Positions 1-8,827 of a stretch of DNA of 64,000 bases are shown here, one piece after another. This DNA is from Prosthecobacter gellanilyticus (GTDB taxonomy: Bacteria > Verrucomicrobiota > Verrucomicrobiia > Verrucomicrobiales > Verrucomicrobiaceae). The stretch's first letter is position 1. The number at the start of each line of letters is the position of its first letter. A program made the translations under genes and the position numbers. The notes under the pieces are model-generated. The model had not been told where the DNA came from, did not search any database, and saw only the letters and a program-made list of their open reading frames with translations. Location of the stretch: the NCBI RefSeq assembly GCF_007992435.1, contig NZ_BKAG01000011.1:62001-126000 (forward strand), read 5' to 3'.

Positions 1-996
1 TTTGGCCGTCCTGAGTGGCTGCTGCTGCTCCTTCTGCTGCCTCTCATGGCCTGGTGGCGCGGCCGCACGGGCAAGGCGCCGACCATCGCCTTCTCCACCG
101 CCTTTGTTTTGCGAGAGATGGGCGTCAGGACACGCAGCGCACGTGGTGGTTTCACTTTTGGTTTGGTGCTGATCAGCCTGACTGCGGCCATCATCGCCCT
201 GGCTCGCCCGCAGAAAGTGATCTCCCATGATGAGGAAAACACGGAAGGCATCGCCATCTGTCTCACGGTGGACGTTTCGCTCTCCATGCTCATCGAGGAC
301 TTCTACATCGGCGGCAGCCCGGTGAACCGCCTCACCGCGGCCAAGCGCGTGATGCGTGACTTCATCCGTGGTCGCAAATCTGACCGCATCGGCATCGTCG
401 CCTTTGCTGGAGCGCCCTACTATCCATGTCCGATGACTCTCGATCGCGAGTGGCTGGAGTCGAACCTCGACCGCGTGCAAACCGGCATCATGGAGGATGG
501 CACGGCCATCGGCTCAGGTCTCGCGGCGGCGGCTCGTCGTCTGGATAAAGAGACCATTCCGAGCAAAGTCATCATCCTCCTTACGGACGGCGCGAACAAC
601 AGCGGCAAGCTCAGTCCTCAGGATGCGGCCAAGCTCGCGGCCACGCTGGGCGTCAAGATCTACACCATCGCCATCGGCACACCGGGCGTGCACATGATCC
701 CGCTGCCAAACGGCCGCGTCATCACCAGTGGTCGTCAGGAGTTTGACGAGGCCACTCTTCAGGCTGTGGCGAACATCGGCGGCGGCAGCTTCTACATGGC
801 CCAGGATCTCGGTGCCCTGCAGGACATCTTCGACACCATCGACAAGCTCGAGAAGAAGGAGATCAAGAAGCGCACCGTTTCTGAGACGGAGGAGCTGTTC
901 TTCTATCCCCTGACACTCGCCGCTGCGCTGCTGGCTCTCGCGCTGCTGCTGCGCCTGACCTTCCTGAACGCCGCGCCGATGACGGTCACCACGTGA
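1..996 (+). CDS. batA: BatA-like VWA-domain membrane protein, 5' end outside window
   Basis: The reading frame is open from base 1, so the gene starts upstream; the ATG at 46 lies inside the first hydrophobic segment and is not the real start. The visible 331 residues show a membrane segment (residues 6-16), a second one (about 48-62) ending in ALARP, a von Willebrand A domain with the MIDAS motif DVSLS at 91-95 and a later LLTDG strand, and a C-terminal membrane helix (about 302-323). This is the layout of BatA of the Bacteroides aerotolerance family, in which the VWA domain is held in the periplasm between helices. The stop overlaps a GTG of the next frame, and batB-batC and batD-batE follow on the same strand, so this is one operon. 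The usual MoxR ATPase and DUF58 genes would lie upstream of the window. Family call is secure; function in this organism is inferred. Confidence 0.88.
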   Translation, partial: FGRPEWLLLLLLLPLMAWWRGRTGKAPTIAFSTAFVLREMGVRTRSARGGFTFGLVLISLTAAIIALARPQKVISHDEENTEGIAICLTVDVSLSMLIEDFYIGGSPVNRLTAAKRVMRDFIRGRKSDRIGIVAFAGAPYYPCPMTLDREWLESNLDRVQTGIMEDGTAIGSGLAAAARRLDKETIPSKVIILLTDGANNSGKLSPQDAAKLAATLGVKIYTIAIGTPGVHMIPLPNGRVITSGRQEFDEATLQAVANIGGGSFYMAQDLGALQDIFDTIDKLEKKEIKKRTVSETEELFFYPLTLAAALLALALLLRLTFLNAAPMTVTT

Positions 997-1031
997 GTCG
1001 CCATCCTGTTCGTTTTCCTGCCTCGTTTTTC

Positions 1032-3011
1032 ATGTCCTTTCTCGCCATCAAGTTTCTCTACTTTCTCCTGCTGCTGCCCGCTCTTGTGGCGCTGAAGCTG
1101 TGGGCAGACTGGCGTGCCCGCCGGGTGCAGGAGATGTTTGCCGCGCCGCGACTCCGCGCTGAGTTGATCACGGGTGTGTCCAGTGGCAGGACCTGGTTCA
1201 TCTTCGCGCTTCAGCTTCTCTCCCTGGCGGCCTTCATCGTGGCCCTGGCGCGGCCTGTTTGGGGCGAGGACAAGGTGGTCCAGCAGGAGTCCGGCAGGAA
1301 CATCATCATCGCCATCGACACTTCCCGCTCCATGCTGGCGAACGATGTGGTGCCTGACCGCCTGACTCGCGCCAAGCTGGCCATCCAGGACCTGCTTCCC
1401 GCTTTGAAGAACGATCGCGTGGGTTTGATCGCTTTCGCTGGCAATGCCTACCTCCAGGCGCCGCTGACCACGGATCATGACGCCGTCATTGAAGCGGTGC
1501 AATCTCTGGACTTCACCTCCGTGCCACGTGGGGGCAGCGAGCTTGGCCGTGCTCTCAAACTGGCCATCGACACCTTTGAGAAAAGCCCGGCCCGCAATCA
1601 CGGCCTCATTCTCTTCAGCGATGGTGGCGAGCCTGATGCCGAGATTGCTGCTTACGCCCAGATGGCCGCCAAGAAGAACATCCTGGTGCTGACCGTCGGC
1701 GTGGGCACGGAGGGAGGAGCCTTGATTCCTGACCCTGATCCCGAGCGCACAGGGGATTTCGTCCGCGATAACGAGGGAAATGTGGTCAAGACCAAGCTCG
1801 AACCCGGCGCGCTCCAGGAGATCGCCACGGTCACTCGCGGACGGTATCTGAAGCTGGGTTCCCAGCCCCTGGCCGAGGGGGTGGTGCGTGATCTGGTGAC
1901 CTCTCTCCAGGCGCAGACCAATGCCGCCCGTGAATTGGTTAAACCGATTGAGCGTTTTTACTGGCCGTTGTCTATTGGTGTATTGTTACTTCTCCTCGCC
2001 TGGTTCATCCGCCCCTCCGCTCGTATGAAAACCACCTCCTCCGCCCCCGTGTTTGCCCTTCTGGTCACGATGGCCCTCGGGCCTGATGCCCAGGCCGCCG
2101 AAGGCTCCTGGCTGAGCGCCATCTTTTCCTCAAAGAAGACTGAGCCTGCCGCCGCTCACCAAGCCTTTGAGAAAGGTGATTTCGAGGACGCCGCGAAGCT
2201 TTACGACGAGCTGCTCAAGGGAAAGGGGCCCGCCCGCCAGCATGAGCAGTATGCGTTTGGCTTGGGAGCCTCCGCGCACCAGTTGAAGGACTATGATCGT
2301 GCGGTCGGAGGTTTCAGCCAGGCTTTGGAGAGCACGGACTCGACGATTCAAAACCACGCCCACCGCGGTCTGGCGCACAGTCTCTATGACCAGGGGGACA
2401 AAGCCCTGGCCAAGCAGCCCAAGTTCAGCCTCAAAGCCTGGCGTGACAGCGTGAAGCATTTTGATGCCTCCCTCGCCATCGATCCGGCTAACAAAGAGGT
2501 GAAGGAGAACCGCGAGTTCGTGCAGAAGCGCCTGGACCAGCTCCAGCAGCAGTTGAACCAGCAGCAGCAAAAGGGCGGCAAGGGCAACAAAGGCGACAAG
2601 AAGAAGGGCCAGAAAGGCGAGAAGGGGGAAAAGGGCGAAAACGGTGAGGACCAGGACGGCGAGAAGGGCGAAAACGGCGAGCAAGAAGGCGAGGGCGAAG
2701 GCGATGAAGACAAGTCGCGCAAGGAGAGCCTCGGCAAAAAAGAAGGTGAAGAAGAGGGCAAAGGCGCTGGTGACAAAGAGAAGGAAAAAGAAGGCCAGCT
2801 CCAGGCAGGTGAGCAGGGCAAGGACGAGAGTCCGGAAGCTCGGGAGTCCCGTGAACGCCGTGAGGCCGAGATGGCGGAAAACCAGGAGAATGAAGCCACT
2901 GGTTTCAGCCGCAATGAGGCCCGGTCCTTCCTGCGCACTTATGCTGACGATCAGAAGAAGGCCATGATTGTCCGTCCCCGAGATCAACCCGTGAAAGGCA
3001 AGGACTGGTGA
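1032..3011 (+). CDS. batB: BatB-BatC fusion: VWA domain, internal signal-like helix, TPRs, charged tail
   Basis: A GTG at 993 overlaps the previous stop, but the ATG at 1032 gives the usual Bat start (MSFLAIKFLYFLLLLP), so I chose it (659 residues). There is an N-terminal helix, a second helix near 57-75 ending in ALARP, a VWA domain with MIDAS DTSRS at 96-100, and a membrane helix near 309-328. At residue 332 a Met opens a stretch that reads like a complete signal peptide (VFALLVTMALGPDAQA). After it come TPR-like helices (about 365-500) and a very Lys/Glu/Gly-rich tail (about 510-620). The second half matches BatC, so this is an in-frame BatB-BatC fusion that keeps the BatC signal as an internal helix. 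BatB and BatC are thought to act in envelope stress or oxygen tolerance. The gene overlaps the next frame at 3008-3011. Confidence 0.85.
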   Translation: MSFLAIKFLYFLLLLPALVALKLWADWRARRVQEMFAAPRLRAELITGVSSGRTWFIFALQLLSLAAFIVALARPVWGEDKVVQQESGRNIIIAIDTSRSMLANDVVPDRLTRAKLAIQDLLPALKNDRVGLIAFAGNAYLQAPLTTDHDAVIEAVQSLDFTSVPRGGSELGRALKLAIDTFEKSPARNHGLILFSDGGEPDAEIAAYAQMAAKKNILVLTVGVGTEGGALIPDPDPERTGDFVRDNEGNVVKTKLEPGALQEIATVTRGRYLKLGSQPLAEGVVRDLVTSLQAQTNAARELVKPIERFYWPLSIGVLLLLLAWFIRPSARMKTTSSAPVFALLVTMALGPDAQAAEGSWLSAIFSSKKTEPAAAHQAFEKGDFEDAAKLYDELLKGKGPARQHEQYAFGLGASAHQLKDYDRAVGGFSQALESTDSTIQNHAHRGLAHSLYDQGDKALAKQPKFSLKAWRDSVKHFDASLAIDPANKEVKENREFVQKRLDQLQQQLNQQQQKGGKGNKGDKKKGQKGEKGEKGENGEDQDGEKGENGEQEGEGEGDEDKSRKESLGKKEGEEEGKGAGDKEKEKEGQLQAGEQGKDESPEARESRERREAEMAENQENEATGFSRNEARSFLRTYADDQKKAMIVRPRDQPVKGKDW

Positions 3012-3076
3012 ATCTGATGCTCATGAGTTTCCAGCTTCCTCACGTCGCACCACCGGCATCCAAGCGTCCAAGTTTC

Positions 3077-5665
3077 ATGCATTTTTTAACTCCCAGATCT
3101 ACATCACTCTTTGGTCTCCTCGCCGCGGCCATGGCGCTGTTTTCCGCCGTCGCGGGGCATGCCGCCACAGTCCGTGCCTACGTGCAGCCGGCCACCGCCA
3201 GGCCCAACCAAGTGATTAACTACGTGATCACCGTGCAGGACGGTCAGGCGCAGAGCCTGCCCAATCTCCGTTTCCCTCTGCAGATCCAGCAGCAGAGCGG
3301 TGTGAGCAGCTCCCAGCAGATCCAGATCGTCAACGGCCGCCAGTCAGTCTCTCTGCAGTTGTCCTGGGGCATCGTGGCTAGCGAGCCTGGGGAGTTCGTG
3401 ATTCCCACCCAGACCCTGGTGGTGGACGGGCAGAATCTGACCACGAACGAGGTCAAGCTCACGGTCGAGAATGGCGGCGGCGATTTCCGCCAGGATGCCG
3501 GAGATGACCCGAACAAGCCCATCCTCCAGATCGAGCTCGGGAAGAAGGAGATCTATCAGGGCGAGGTCGTGCCGGTGAACGTCAGTCTATACATGCCACG
3601 CGTGGTGCAGCTTCGCCGTCTCGGACTCATTGAGATGGAGAAGAGTGACTTCGCCATCGCCCGCTTCCCTCAGACGAATGAGCAGAGCAGCACCATCATT
3701 GATGGCGTTGGCTACTACGTGCTGACCTTCCGCAGCACTCTTTCCTCGCTGCGCACTGGAGATTTGAAGGTGGGTCCGGCCAATCTGGAACTCCTGGTGG
3801 AAGTGCCTATGGAAGGGCAGCAGCAGCGCGGCAACTTCCCGCCAGGCTTCGGGCAAAACTTCCCGCCCGGATTCTTCCCGGGCATGTCAGAACCCCGCAA
3901 GCTGGAGGTCAAGAGCCAGCAAGTCACACTGAAGGTCCTGCCTCTGCCAGCGGAGGGCAAGCCCGCGAACTTTAGCGGCGCCGTGGGTGAGTTCCAGATG
4001 ACTGCGTCAGCTTCTCCAACCGACCTGACGGTGGGTGATCCCATCTCCGCTGAGATCGCCGTTGCCGGGGCAGGGAACTTTGATGCGCTGACTACGCCTT
4101 CGCTTGTGTCCAATGGCGGCTGGAAGCTATATCCCGCCAAGCGTTATGTGATCGAAGGGCCGATGGATCAAAACCAGACACCCACCCTTGAACGTAAGAT
4201 TGGTTATACTCAGGTGCTGGTGCCTGAGGCGGTGCATCCCGTTCTGCCGGCCTTTGAGTTGAATTACTTCAGTCCTTCCCAGAAGCAGTATGTGGTTCTG
4301 CGCACCGAGCCTATCCCGCTGAACATGAAGCCTGCACCAGCGACTGCTGGCGTGGAATCCGCAGGTGCGGGAACCGCGACAACAGTCACCGATGTGCAGG
4401 CACCACCGCCGGTCGCGGATCCGCAGGCGGACATCACGGACATTCTGGTTAGGCCACCGGATCGCTCGAACTGGCTGGCTCCGACCAGTGTGCTGCTGCT
4501 TCATAGCCGCGCCTTCTGGTCTCTGCAGGCTGTGCCCGTGAGCTTGCTCGTGCTTGCCTGTCTGCTCGCCGTGGCTCGTCGCCGCCGCGCTGAGGCTCTC
4601 GCCGGAAACGCGGGCAGCCTGCGTCTGGCTTGGGAGGAGTTTGAGGCGGCCAGCAACCGCTCTGGAACGAGTGACAAAGAATTCCTGCGTGAAGCCGCCC
4701 AGTTCATCCAGCAGGTGAATGGCAGCCAGCGCGCCACCGGACCTGTACAGGCGATTCTGGACCGCTATGAGGCGACCAATTTCACTGCATCCAACACGCC
4801 TTCCCTGGAGCCTGCGGCACGTCGTGAGATTCACAGCACCCTCGCTGCGCTCATGCGCCAGACCTTGGCGAAGCTGAGTGTCATCGCGTTGGCCTTTGTC
4901 CTCTCTGCTTCAGTCTTGCAAGGCGCTGAGGCTCCCAAAGCCGTGGCGGCGTCACCGGATGATGTGTATCGCGATGCCGTCACTGAACTGGACAAGGGCA
5001 ACTTCTCCCGCGCGCAGTATCTGGCTGAGTCGCTGACCAAGAAGACACCGCCGCAGCTCAGCGCGGAGCTGTTTCAAGTCATCGGTCATGCCCGTTATCG
5101 TCAGGGAGACATGGGGCGTGCGGCGCTGTGGTATCAGCGCGCACAGTTGCTGGACGGTCGCAATCCTGAGCTGAAGCAGAACCTGCGTCATATCTTTGAG
5201 CGCACCCGCTATCTGACCTTTGGAGAGAGCTCGCCGCTGCGTCTGGCCAGCCTTTGGCTCACCACGAATGAGTGGCTCATCCTCGCCGCTGCCGGTGCGT
5301 GGCTGTTTCTGCTGGCGCTGACCTGGCGCGTGTTCCGCTCCTCTCCCTGGGCGGTGGTGGTCTGCGTGGTCAGCATCATGGTGGCCCTGCCAGCCGGTGC
5401 CTTCGCGGCCTTGCGCCCGCTGGGACCTGAGCGTGTGAAGGACATCAGCGTGGTGACTCTTCCGGATGTGAATTCCTACACCTCCGCCACGGTCACCAGC
5501 GGCAGTGTCATCGCCCTGCCTCCCGGCACTCAGGTGCGCACTTTGGAGAAGCGCGGCGCCTGGTTCTACGTCGAGATTCCGAGCAGCCCCGAGAATCTGC
5601 GCGGCTGGGTGGAGTCAGGATCCATCACCCCGCTGTGGGCCTGGGATGCGAGCCTTGTGCCATAA
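3077..5665 (+). CDS. batD: BatD-BatE fusion with C-terminal SH3-like domain
   Basis: The frame opens at a GTG (3008) overlapping the previous stop, with ATGs at 3017 and 3023. The ATG at 3077 starts a clean signal peptide (MHFLTPRSTSLFGLLAAAM...GHA) and is my choice (862 residues); the upstream starts cannot be excluded. Residues about 30-460 are a beta-rich BatD (oxygen-tolerance) ectodomain, followed by a membrane helix (about 478-500) and a cytoplasmic stretch. At residue 593 a Met begins another signal-peptide-like helix (LSVIALAFVLSASVLQGAEA). TPR repeats follow (about 630-705), then two membrane helices (about 730-785) and a bacterial SH3-like domain (about 795-855) with GAWFYVEI and RGWVE. 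The second half corresponds to BatE. It is the last gene of the Bat operon in view. Confidence 0.82.
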   Translation: MHFLTPRSTSLFGLLAAAMALFSAVAGHAATVRAYVQPATARPNQVINYVITVQDGQAQSLPNLRFPLQIQQQSGVSSSQQIQIVNGRQSVSLQLSWGIVASEPGEFVIPTQTLVVDGQNLTTNEVKLTVENGGGDFRQDAGDDPNKPILQIELGKKEIYQGEVVPVNVSLYMPRVVQLRRLGLIEMEKSDFAIARFPQTNEQSSTIIDGVGYYVLTFRSTLSSLRTGDLKVGPANLELLVEVPMEGQQQRGNFPPGFGQNFPPGFFPGMSEPRKLEVKSQQVTLKVLPLPAEGKPANFSGAVGEFQMTASASPTDLTVGDPISAEIAVAGAGNFDALTTPSLVSNGGWKLYPAKRYVIEGPMDQNQTPTLERKIGYTQVLVPEAVHPVLPAFELNYFSPSQKQYVVLRTEPIPLNMKPAPATAGVESAGAGTATTVTDVQAPPPVADPQADITDILVRPPDRSNWLAPTSVLLLHSRAFWSLQAVPVSLLVLACLLAVARRRRAEALAGNAGSLRLAWEEFEAASNRSGTSDKEFLREAAQFIQQVNGSQRATGPVQAILDRYEATNFTASNTPSLEPAARREIHSTLAALMRQTLAKLSVIALAFVLSASVLQGAEAPKAVAASPDDVYRDAVTELDKGNFSRAQYLAESLTKKTPPQLSAELFQVIGHARYRQGDMGRAALWYQRAQLLDGRNPELKQNLRHIFERTRYLTFGESSPLRLASLWLTTNEWLILAAAGAWLFLLALTWRVFRSSPWAVVVCVVSIMVALPAGAFAALRPLGPERVKDISVVTLPDVNSYTSATVTSGSVIALPPGTQVRTLEKRGAWFYVEIPSSPENLRGWVESGSITPLWAWDASLVP

Positions 5666-5725
5666 GAGTATAGGTGACCATCCCGAGAGTGCGGAAAAAG
5701 GCCGATGGCTGTCCGTTGGTAAGGC

Positions 5726-6937
5726 ATGCGCACTCTCTTCCTTGGCTGCCTCGTCGTTGCTGCTCTTTCCCTTCATGCCGCTGACCCGGCTCCACTTCCC
5801 GTCGAGATCGACGCGGCGAAGTTCCCCTCGATCCAAGCGGCATTCGATGCGGTGCCTGTCACGGGTGGGGTGGTGAAACTGCCACCTGGAAAGGTGGAGA
5901 TCAGCGAGCCGCTGGTCATCAAGACGGAGGACACCCGTGTCATCGGTGCCGGTGCCTCCACCTGGATCAAAAACCTCAACGAAGAGGGCAAGCCTGCCAT
6001 CATCATCCGCCCGCCGACACTGGATAAAGACAAGAAGGCCCGCCTCTGGCGCGTGCAGCTTGCGGATTTTCGCATCGAAGGTCAGGAGAAGAGTGGTGAT
6101 GGTGTCCTGGCAGAGTACATCCAGGAGATCTATTTCGAGGGCATGAGCATCGATCATCATGGTGCCAGCGGTATTCATCTGGTGGGTTGCTTTGAGGATC
6201 CGCGCATCGCGGACTGCATCCTCACTTATAACAAAAAGTGTGGTGTCGAGATTTTTGACTGTCACGACATCGTGGTGAACGCGAATCACTTCGAGGAGAA
6301 CCTGGATGCGCTGCACTGCATCGACAGCTTCAATCTCTGCATGAATGGCAACAATGTGGACGACCACCTCCGCCATGGTGTGGTGATCGAGAACACCTAT
6401 GGCTCAGTGGTCAGTGGCAACATGATCGAGGAGTGCAATGGAATCGCCGTCATTCTGGACCGCGACTGCTATGGCATCACCCTCAGTGCCAACGTGATCG
6501 CCCATCACCTGGATGGCGGCATCGACCTGCGGGATGCCCATGGCTGCGCGGTGAGCGCGAACACCTTTGTCATCGCGCACAAGTTCGGTGTCCGGGTCAG
6601 CAAGGACAGCGGCCGGAACTCGATTTCTGCCAACAGTTTTACCAACACCTACATCGGTGCGGGGGTGGACAAGCGCCCGAAGGAAGGCCCGACCCCGATG
6701 CACATCGACGAGGGAGCCGGAATCTTTGTGGACGGCGGGCAGGACTGCGCTATCACGGGGAACACTTTTACCGGACTCAGCGCCATGGCCGTCTGGAGCA
6801 CGCAGGGCAGCGCCGGTCTGCTGGTGACTAACAACATGTGCCATGACTGTGGTCGCAAACTGCCGAAGGACAGCCTGTGGATTGACGTGAACTCCAGCAT
6901 CGAATCCTTGGTTAAAGATAATTTGACCCGCAGGTGA
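5726..6937 (+). CDS. Secreted right-handed parallel beta-helix protein
   Basis: The 403-residue product begins with a signal peptide (MRTLFLGCLVVAALSLHAA). A pectate-lyase/NosD-like repeat pattern follows: an N-terminal 'sIQAAFDAVPVTGGVVKLPPG' cap of the kind that starts pectate-lyase-3 folds, then many short turns with alternating G-N-x-I/F steps (for example SGNMIEECNGIAVIL, SANTFVIAHKFGVRV, TGNTFTGLS). Such proteins are usually periplasmic or secreted polysaccharide lyases, epimerases or binding proteins. No catalytic triad can be assigned by eye, so a specific substrate is not claimed. It follows the Bat operon after 60 bp and is followed closely by a small membrane protein gene. Confidence 0.8.
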   Translation: MRTLFLGCLVVAALSLHAADPAPLPVEIDAAKFPSIQAAFDAVPVTGGVVKLPPGKVEISEPLVIKTEDTRVIGAGASTWIKNLNEEGKPAIIIRPPTLDKDKKARLWRVQLADFRIEGQEKSGDGVLAEYIQEIYFEGMSIDHHGASGIHLVGCFEDPRIADCILTYNKKCGVEIFDCHDIVVNANHFEENLDALHCIDSFNLCMNGNNVDDHLRHGVVIENTYGSVVSGNMIEECNGIAVILDRDCYGITLSANVIAHHLDGGIDLRDAHGCAVSANTFVIAHKFGVRVSKDSGRNSISANSFTNTYIGAGVDKRPKEGPTPMHIDEGAGIFVDGGQDCAITGNTFTGLSAMAVWSTQGSAGLLVTNNMCHDCGRKLPKDSLWIDVNSSIESLVKDNLTRR

Positions 6938-6961
6938 TTTGCCGCAGTCTGCGCTCGTCAA

Positions 6962-7396
6962 ATGCTCGACGCGCAACGTTACAAAGGCAACACCCTCAGG
7001 CTGGAGGTCCACTTCACCCGGGTTGTTTTGTGGACGCATCTGGCGTTAGGCACTCTCGTCGTCCTGCTGCTGCTGTTGCATGAGGTGTTCGGCTGGGCCG
7101 CCATCGCGGCGGGGTGGTATTTCGTCACGGTGATGCTGGTCGGAGGCCTGATCACGGGCCACTCAGCCTGCCGCTGGGCCCTGGGCGTCTGCTTCCTGCT
7201 GTTTGCGGTGACCGGTGTCTTTTTTCTCAGCCAGGTCATGCCAGGCCTGAAGCCTGAGCATCCTCCACTTCTCCCCCATTCAGTTCTACGTATTTGGTTG
7301 GGGCTGGCGAATCTGGCCTATGCGGCCGGGGGCATCTTGATGCTGGGCAGTGTGCGTATTCGCAAGGCGGCGGGCATTGGCTTCAAGCTCCGGTAG
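6962..7396 (+). CDS. Small four-helix integral membrane protein, unknown function
   Basis: The product has 144 residues with about four hydrophobic helices (roughly 22-42, 47-68, 72-96, 110-130) and short charged loops. The start ATG lies 25 bp after the beta-helix gene stop. I do not recognise the family; it carries no obvious catalytic motif. Codon use matches the neighbours. It lies between the beta-helix gene and the ceramidase gene on the same strand and may be co-transcribed with either. Confidence 0.65.
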   Translation: MLDAQRYKGNTLRLEVHFTRVVLWTHLALGTLVVLLLLLHEVFGWAAIAAGWYFVTVMLVGGLITGHSACRWALGVCFLLFAVTGVFFLSQVMPGLKPEHPPLLPHSVLRIWLGLANLAYAAGGILMLGSVRIRKAAGIGFKLR

Positions 7397-7447
7397 GCGT
7401 AGCCATCTTCGCTGACGGAGCAGGGCTTGTCATCGCGTATCAAAGGG

Positions 7448-8818
7448 ATGCGCCTCAGCCTCTCTTTCGCCTTACTGTTGCTCTCCTTTGCCTCTTCCCG
7501 CGCCGGTGAGTTCCGCGTCGGAGCCGCCCAGGTGGAGATCACTCCCAAGAATGGCACGCCCATGGCCGGCTACTATGCCTTTCGCGCGGTCGGCGGTGTG
7601 CTGGATCCTATCTTCTCGAAGGCCATCGTGGTCGAGCAGGACGGAACGCACGCGGCCATGGTGGTGATTGATCTCTCAGGCACGACCAAGCCAATCGTGG
7701 AAGCCGCCAGAAAGGCCGTGCAGGAGCAGTGCGGGATCGAAGGCGATCATGTGATGATCTCGGCCACACATACGCACACCGGGCCGCAGCTGGCCCGCGG
7801 CTCATTGATTGACGAGATCACCAAGGCAAACTCGGGTCCGGGCCTGGAATACATGCAGGCGCTGCCCGGACTGATCGCTCAGTCCGTCAAAGAGGCGAAA
7901 GCCAGGCTTGCACCAGCCAGCCCGACTGTGGCGAGGGGCCAATGCGAAGGTATCAGCTTCAACCGTCGTGTGCTTCGTGAAGGTCAGAGCGAGGCCATCT
8001 GGCAGCCGAAGAGCATTGACCTAACCCGAGAGAAGCCTGCGGGCCCGATTGATCCCGAGCTCGGTGTGCTGGTTTTTCAAGCCGAAGGCAAGCCGGTGGC
8101 GGGTTACCTAAACTTCGCCATGCATCCTACGAGCGTGGGCGGCGGCTTGAAGATCTCCGCAGACTATCCTGGCGTGTTCTCCCGCTTGGTGAGCGAGCGT
8201 CATGCTCCTGGCATGGTCTGTCTCTTTGCCAACGGCTGCTGCGGGAACATCAATCACGGTGACTATATCTCCGGGAAGCGCAGGACCACTCTCGAACTCG
8301 GCACGGCTCTTGCCGATGCCGCCACAGCGGTATGGCCAAACCTCAGCAAGGTCACGACACATTCCCCGCGCATCTACGCCGAGAAGGTCACCCTGGAGCG
8401 TCGCAAGTTCACGGAGGCGCAGATTGCCAAGGCCAAGGAGGTGGCCTCGCGCATGATGACAGAAAAACTGGGCACAGTGCCGATGGCGGAGGCTGTCTCC
8501 ACGCTGGAAACGGTGGCCAAGAAGGACGTGCCGCTGATCGCTGAAGTGCAGGTCATCTGCTTCAGTGATGAGGTCGCCATCCTCTCGATGCCTGGAGAGA
8601 TCTTTGTGGAGTTGGGGCTGGCCATCAAAAAGGCTTCACCCTTCAAGCACACTTTCATTGCTGAGCTAGCCAATGGCAGCATCGGCTACGTGCCGAACCG
8701 CGAAGCCTATCCGCAGGGCAACTATGAGGTGGTGAGTGCTCGCGGTGAAGCGGGCAGCGGAGAGAAGCTGGTCGAGGTCGCGATCAAGCTCCTGGGCAAG
8801 GCCAAGGCTGGGAACTGA
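7448..8818 (+). CDS. Neutral/alkaline ceramidase-like amidohydrolase
   Basis: The frame opens at a TTG (7427), but the ATG at 7448 starts a good signal peptide (MRLSLSFALLLLSFASSRAG), giving 456 residues. The mature N-terminus (FRVGAAQVEITP) and the motif ISATHTHTGPQ are hallmarks of the neutral/alkaline non-lysosomal ceramidase N-terminal domain. In that family these histidines bind the active-site zinc and the enzyme cleaves the amide of ceramide-like lipids. Further matches are NFAMHPTSVGG, LFANGCCGNIN and a C-terminal IGYVPNREAYPQGNYEV. It is shorter than the roughly 650-residue classical enzymes because the C-terminal Ig-like domain is missing. This short form is common in environmental bacteria, where the substrate is usually untested. 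It converges with the next gene, with only 9 bp between the stops. Confidence 0.88.
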   Translation: MRLSLSFALLLLSFASSRAGEFRVGAAQVEITPKNGTPMAGYYAFRAVGGVLDPIFSKAIVVEQDGTHAAMVVIDLSGTTKPIVEAARKAVQEQCGIEGDHVMISATHTHTGPQLARGSLIDEITKANSGPGLEYMQALPGLIAQSVKEAKARLAPASPTVARGQCEGISFNRRVLREGQSEAIWQPKSIDLTREKPAGPIDPELGVLVFQAEGKPVAGYLNFAMHPTSVGGGLKISADYPGVFSRLVSERHAPGMVCLFANGCCGNINHGDYISGKRRTTLELGTALADAATAVWPNLSKVTTHSPRIYAEKVTLERRKFTEAQIAKAKEVASRMMTEKLGTVPMAEAVSTLETVAKKDVPLIAEVQVICFSDEVAILSMPGEIFVELGLAIKKASPFKHTFIAELANGSIGYVPNREAYPQGNYEVVSARGEAGSGEKLVEVAIKLLGKAKAGN

Positions 8819-8827
8819 GCACTCCGG

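Noticed and set aside
2130..2987. 285-aa minus-strand Leu/Ala-rich frame over BatC part
   Set aside because: The antisense of a Lys/Glu/Gly-rich low-complexity stretch makes false hydrophobic frames.
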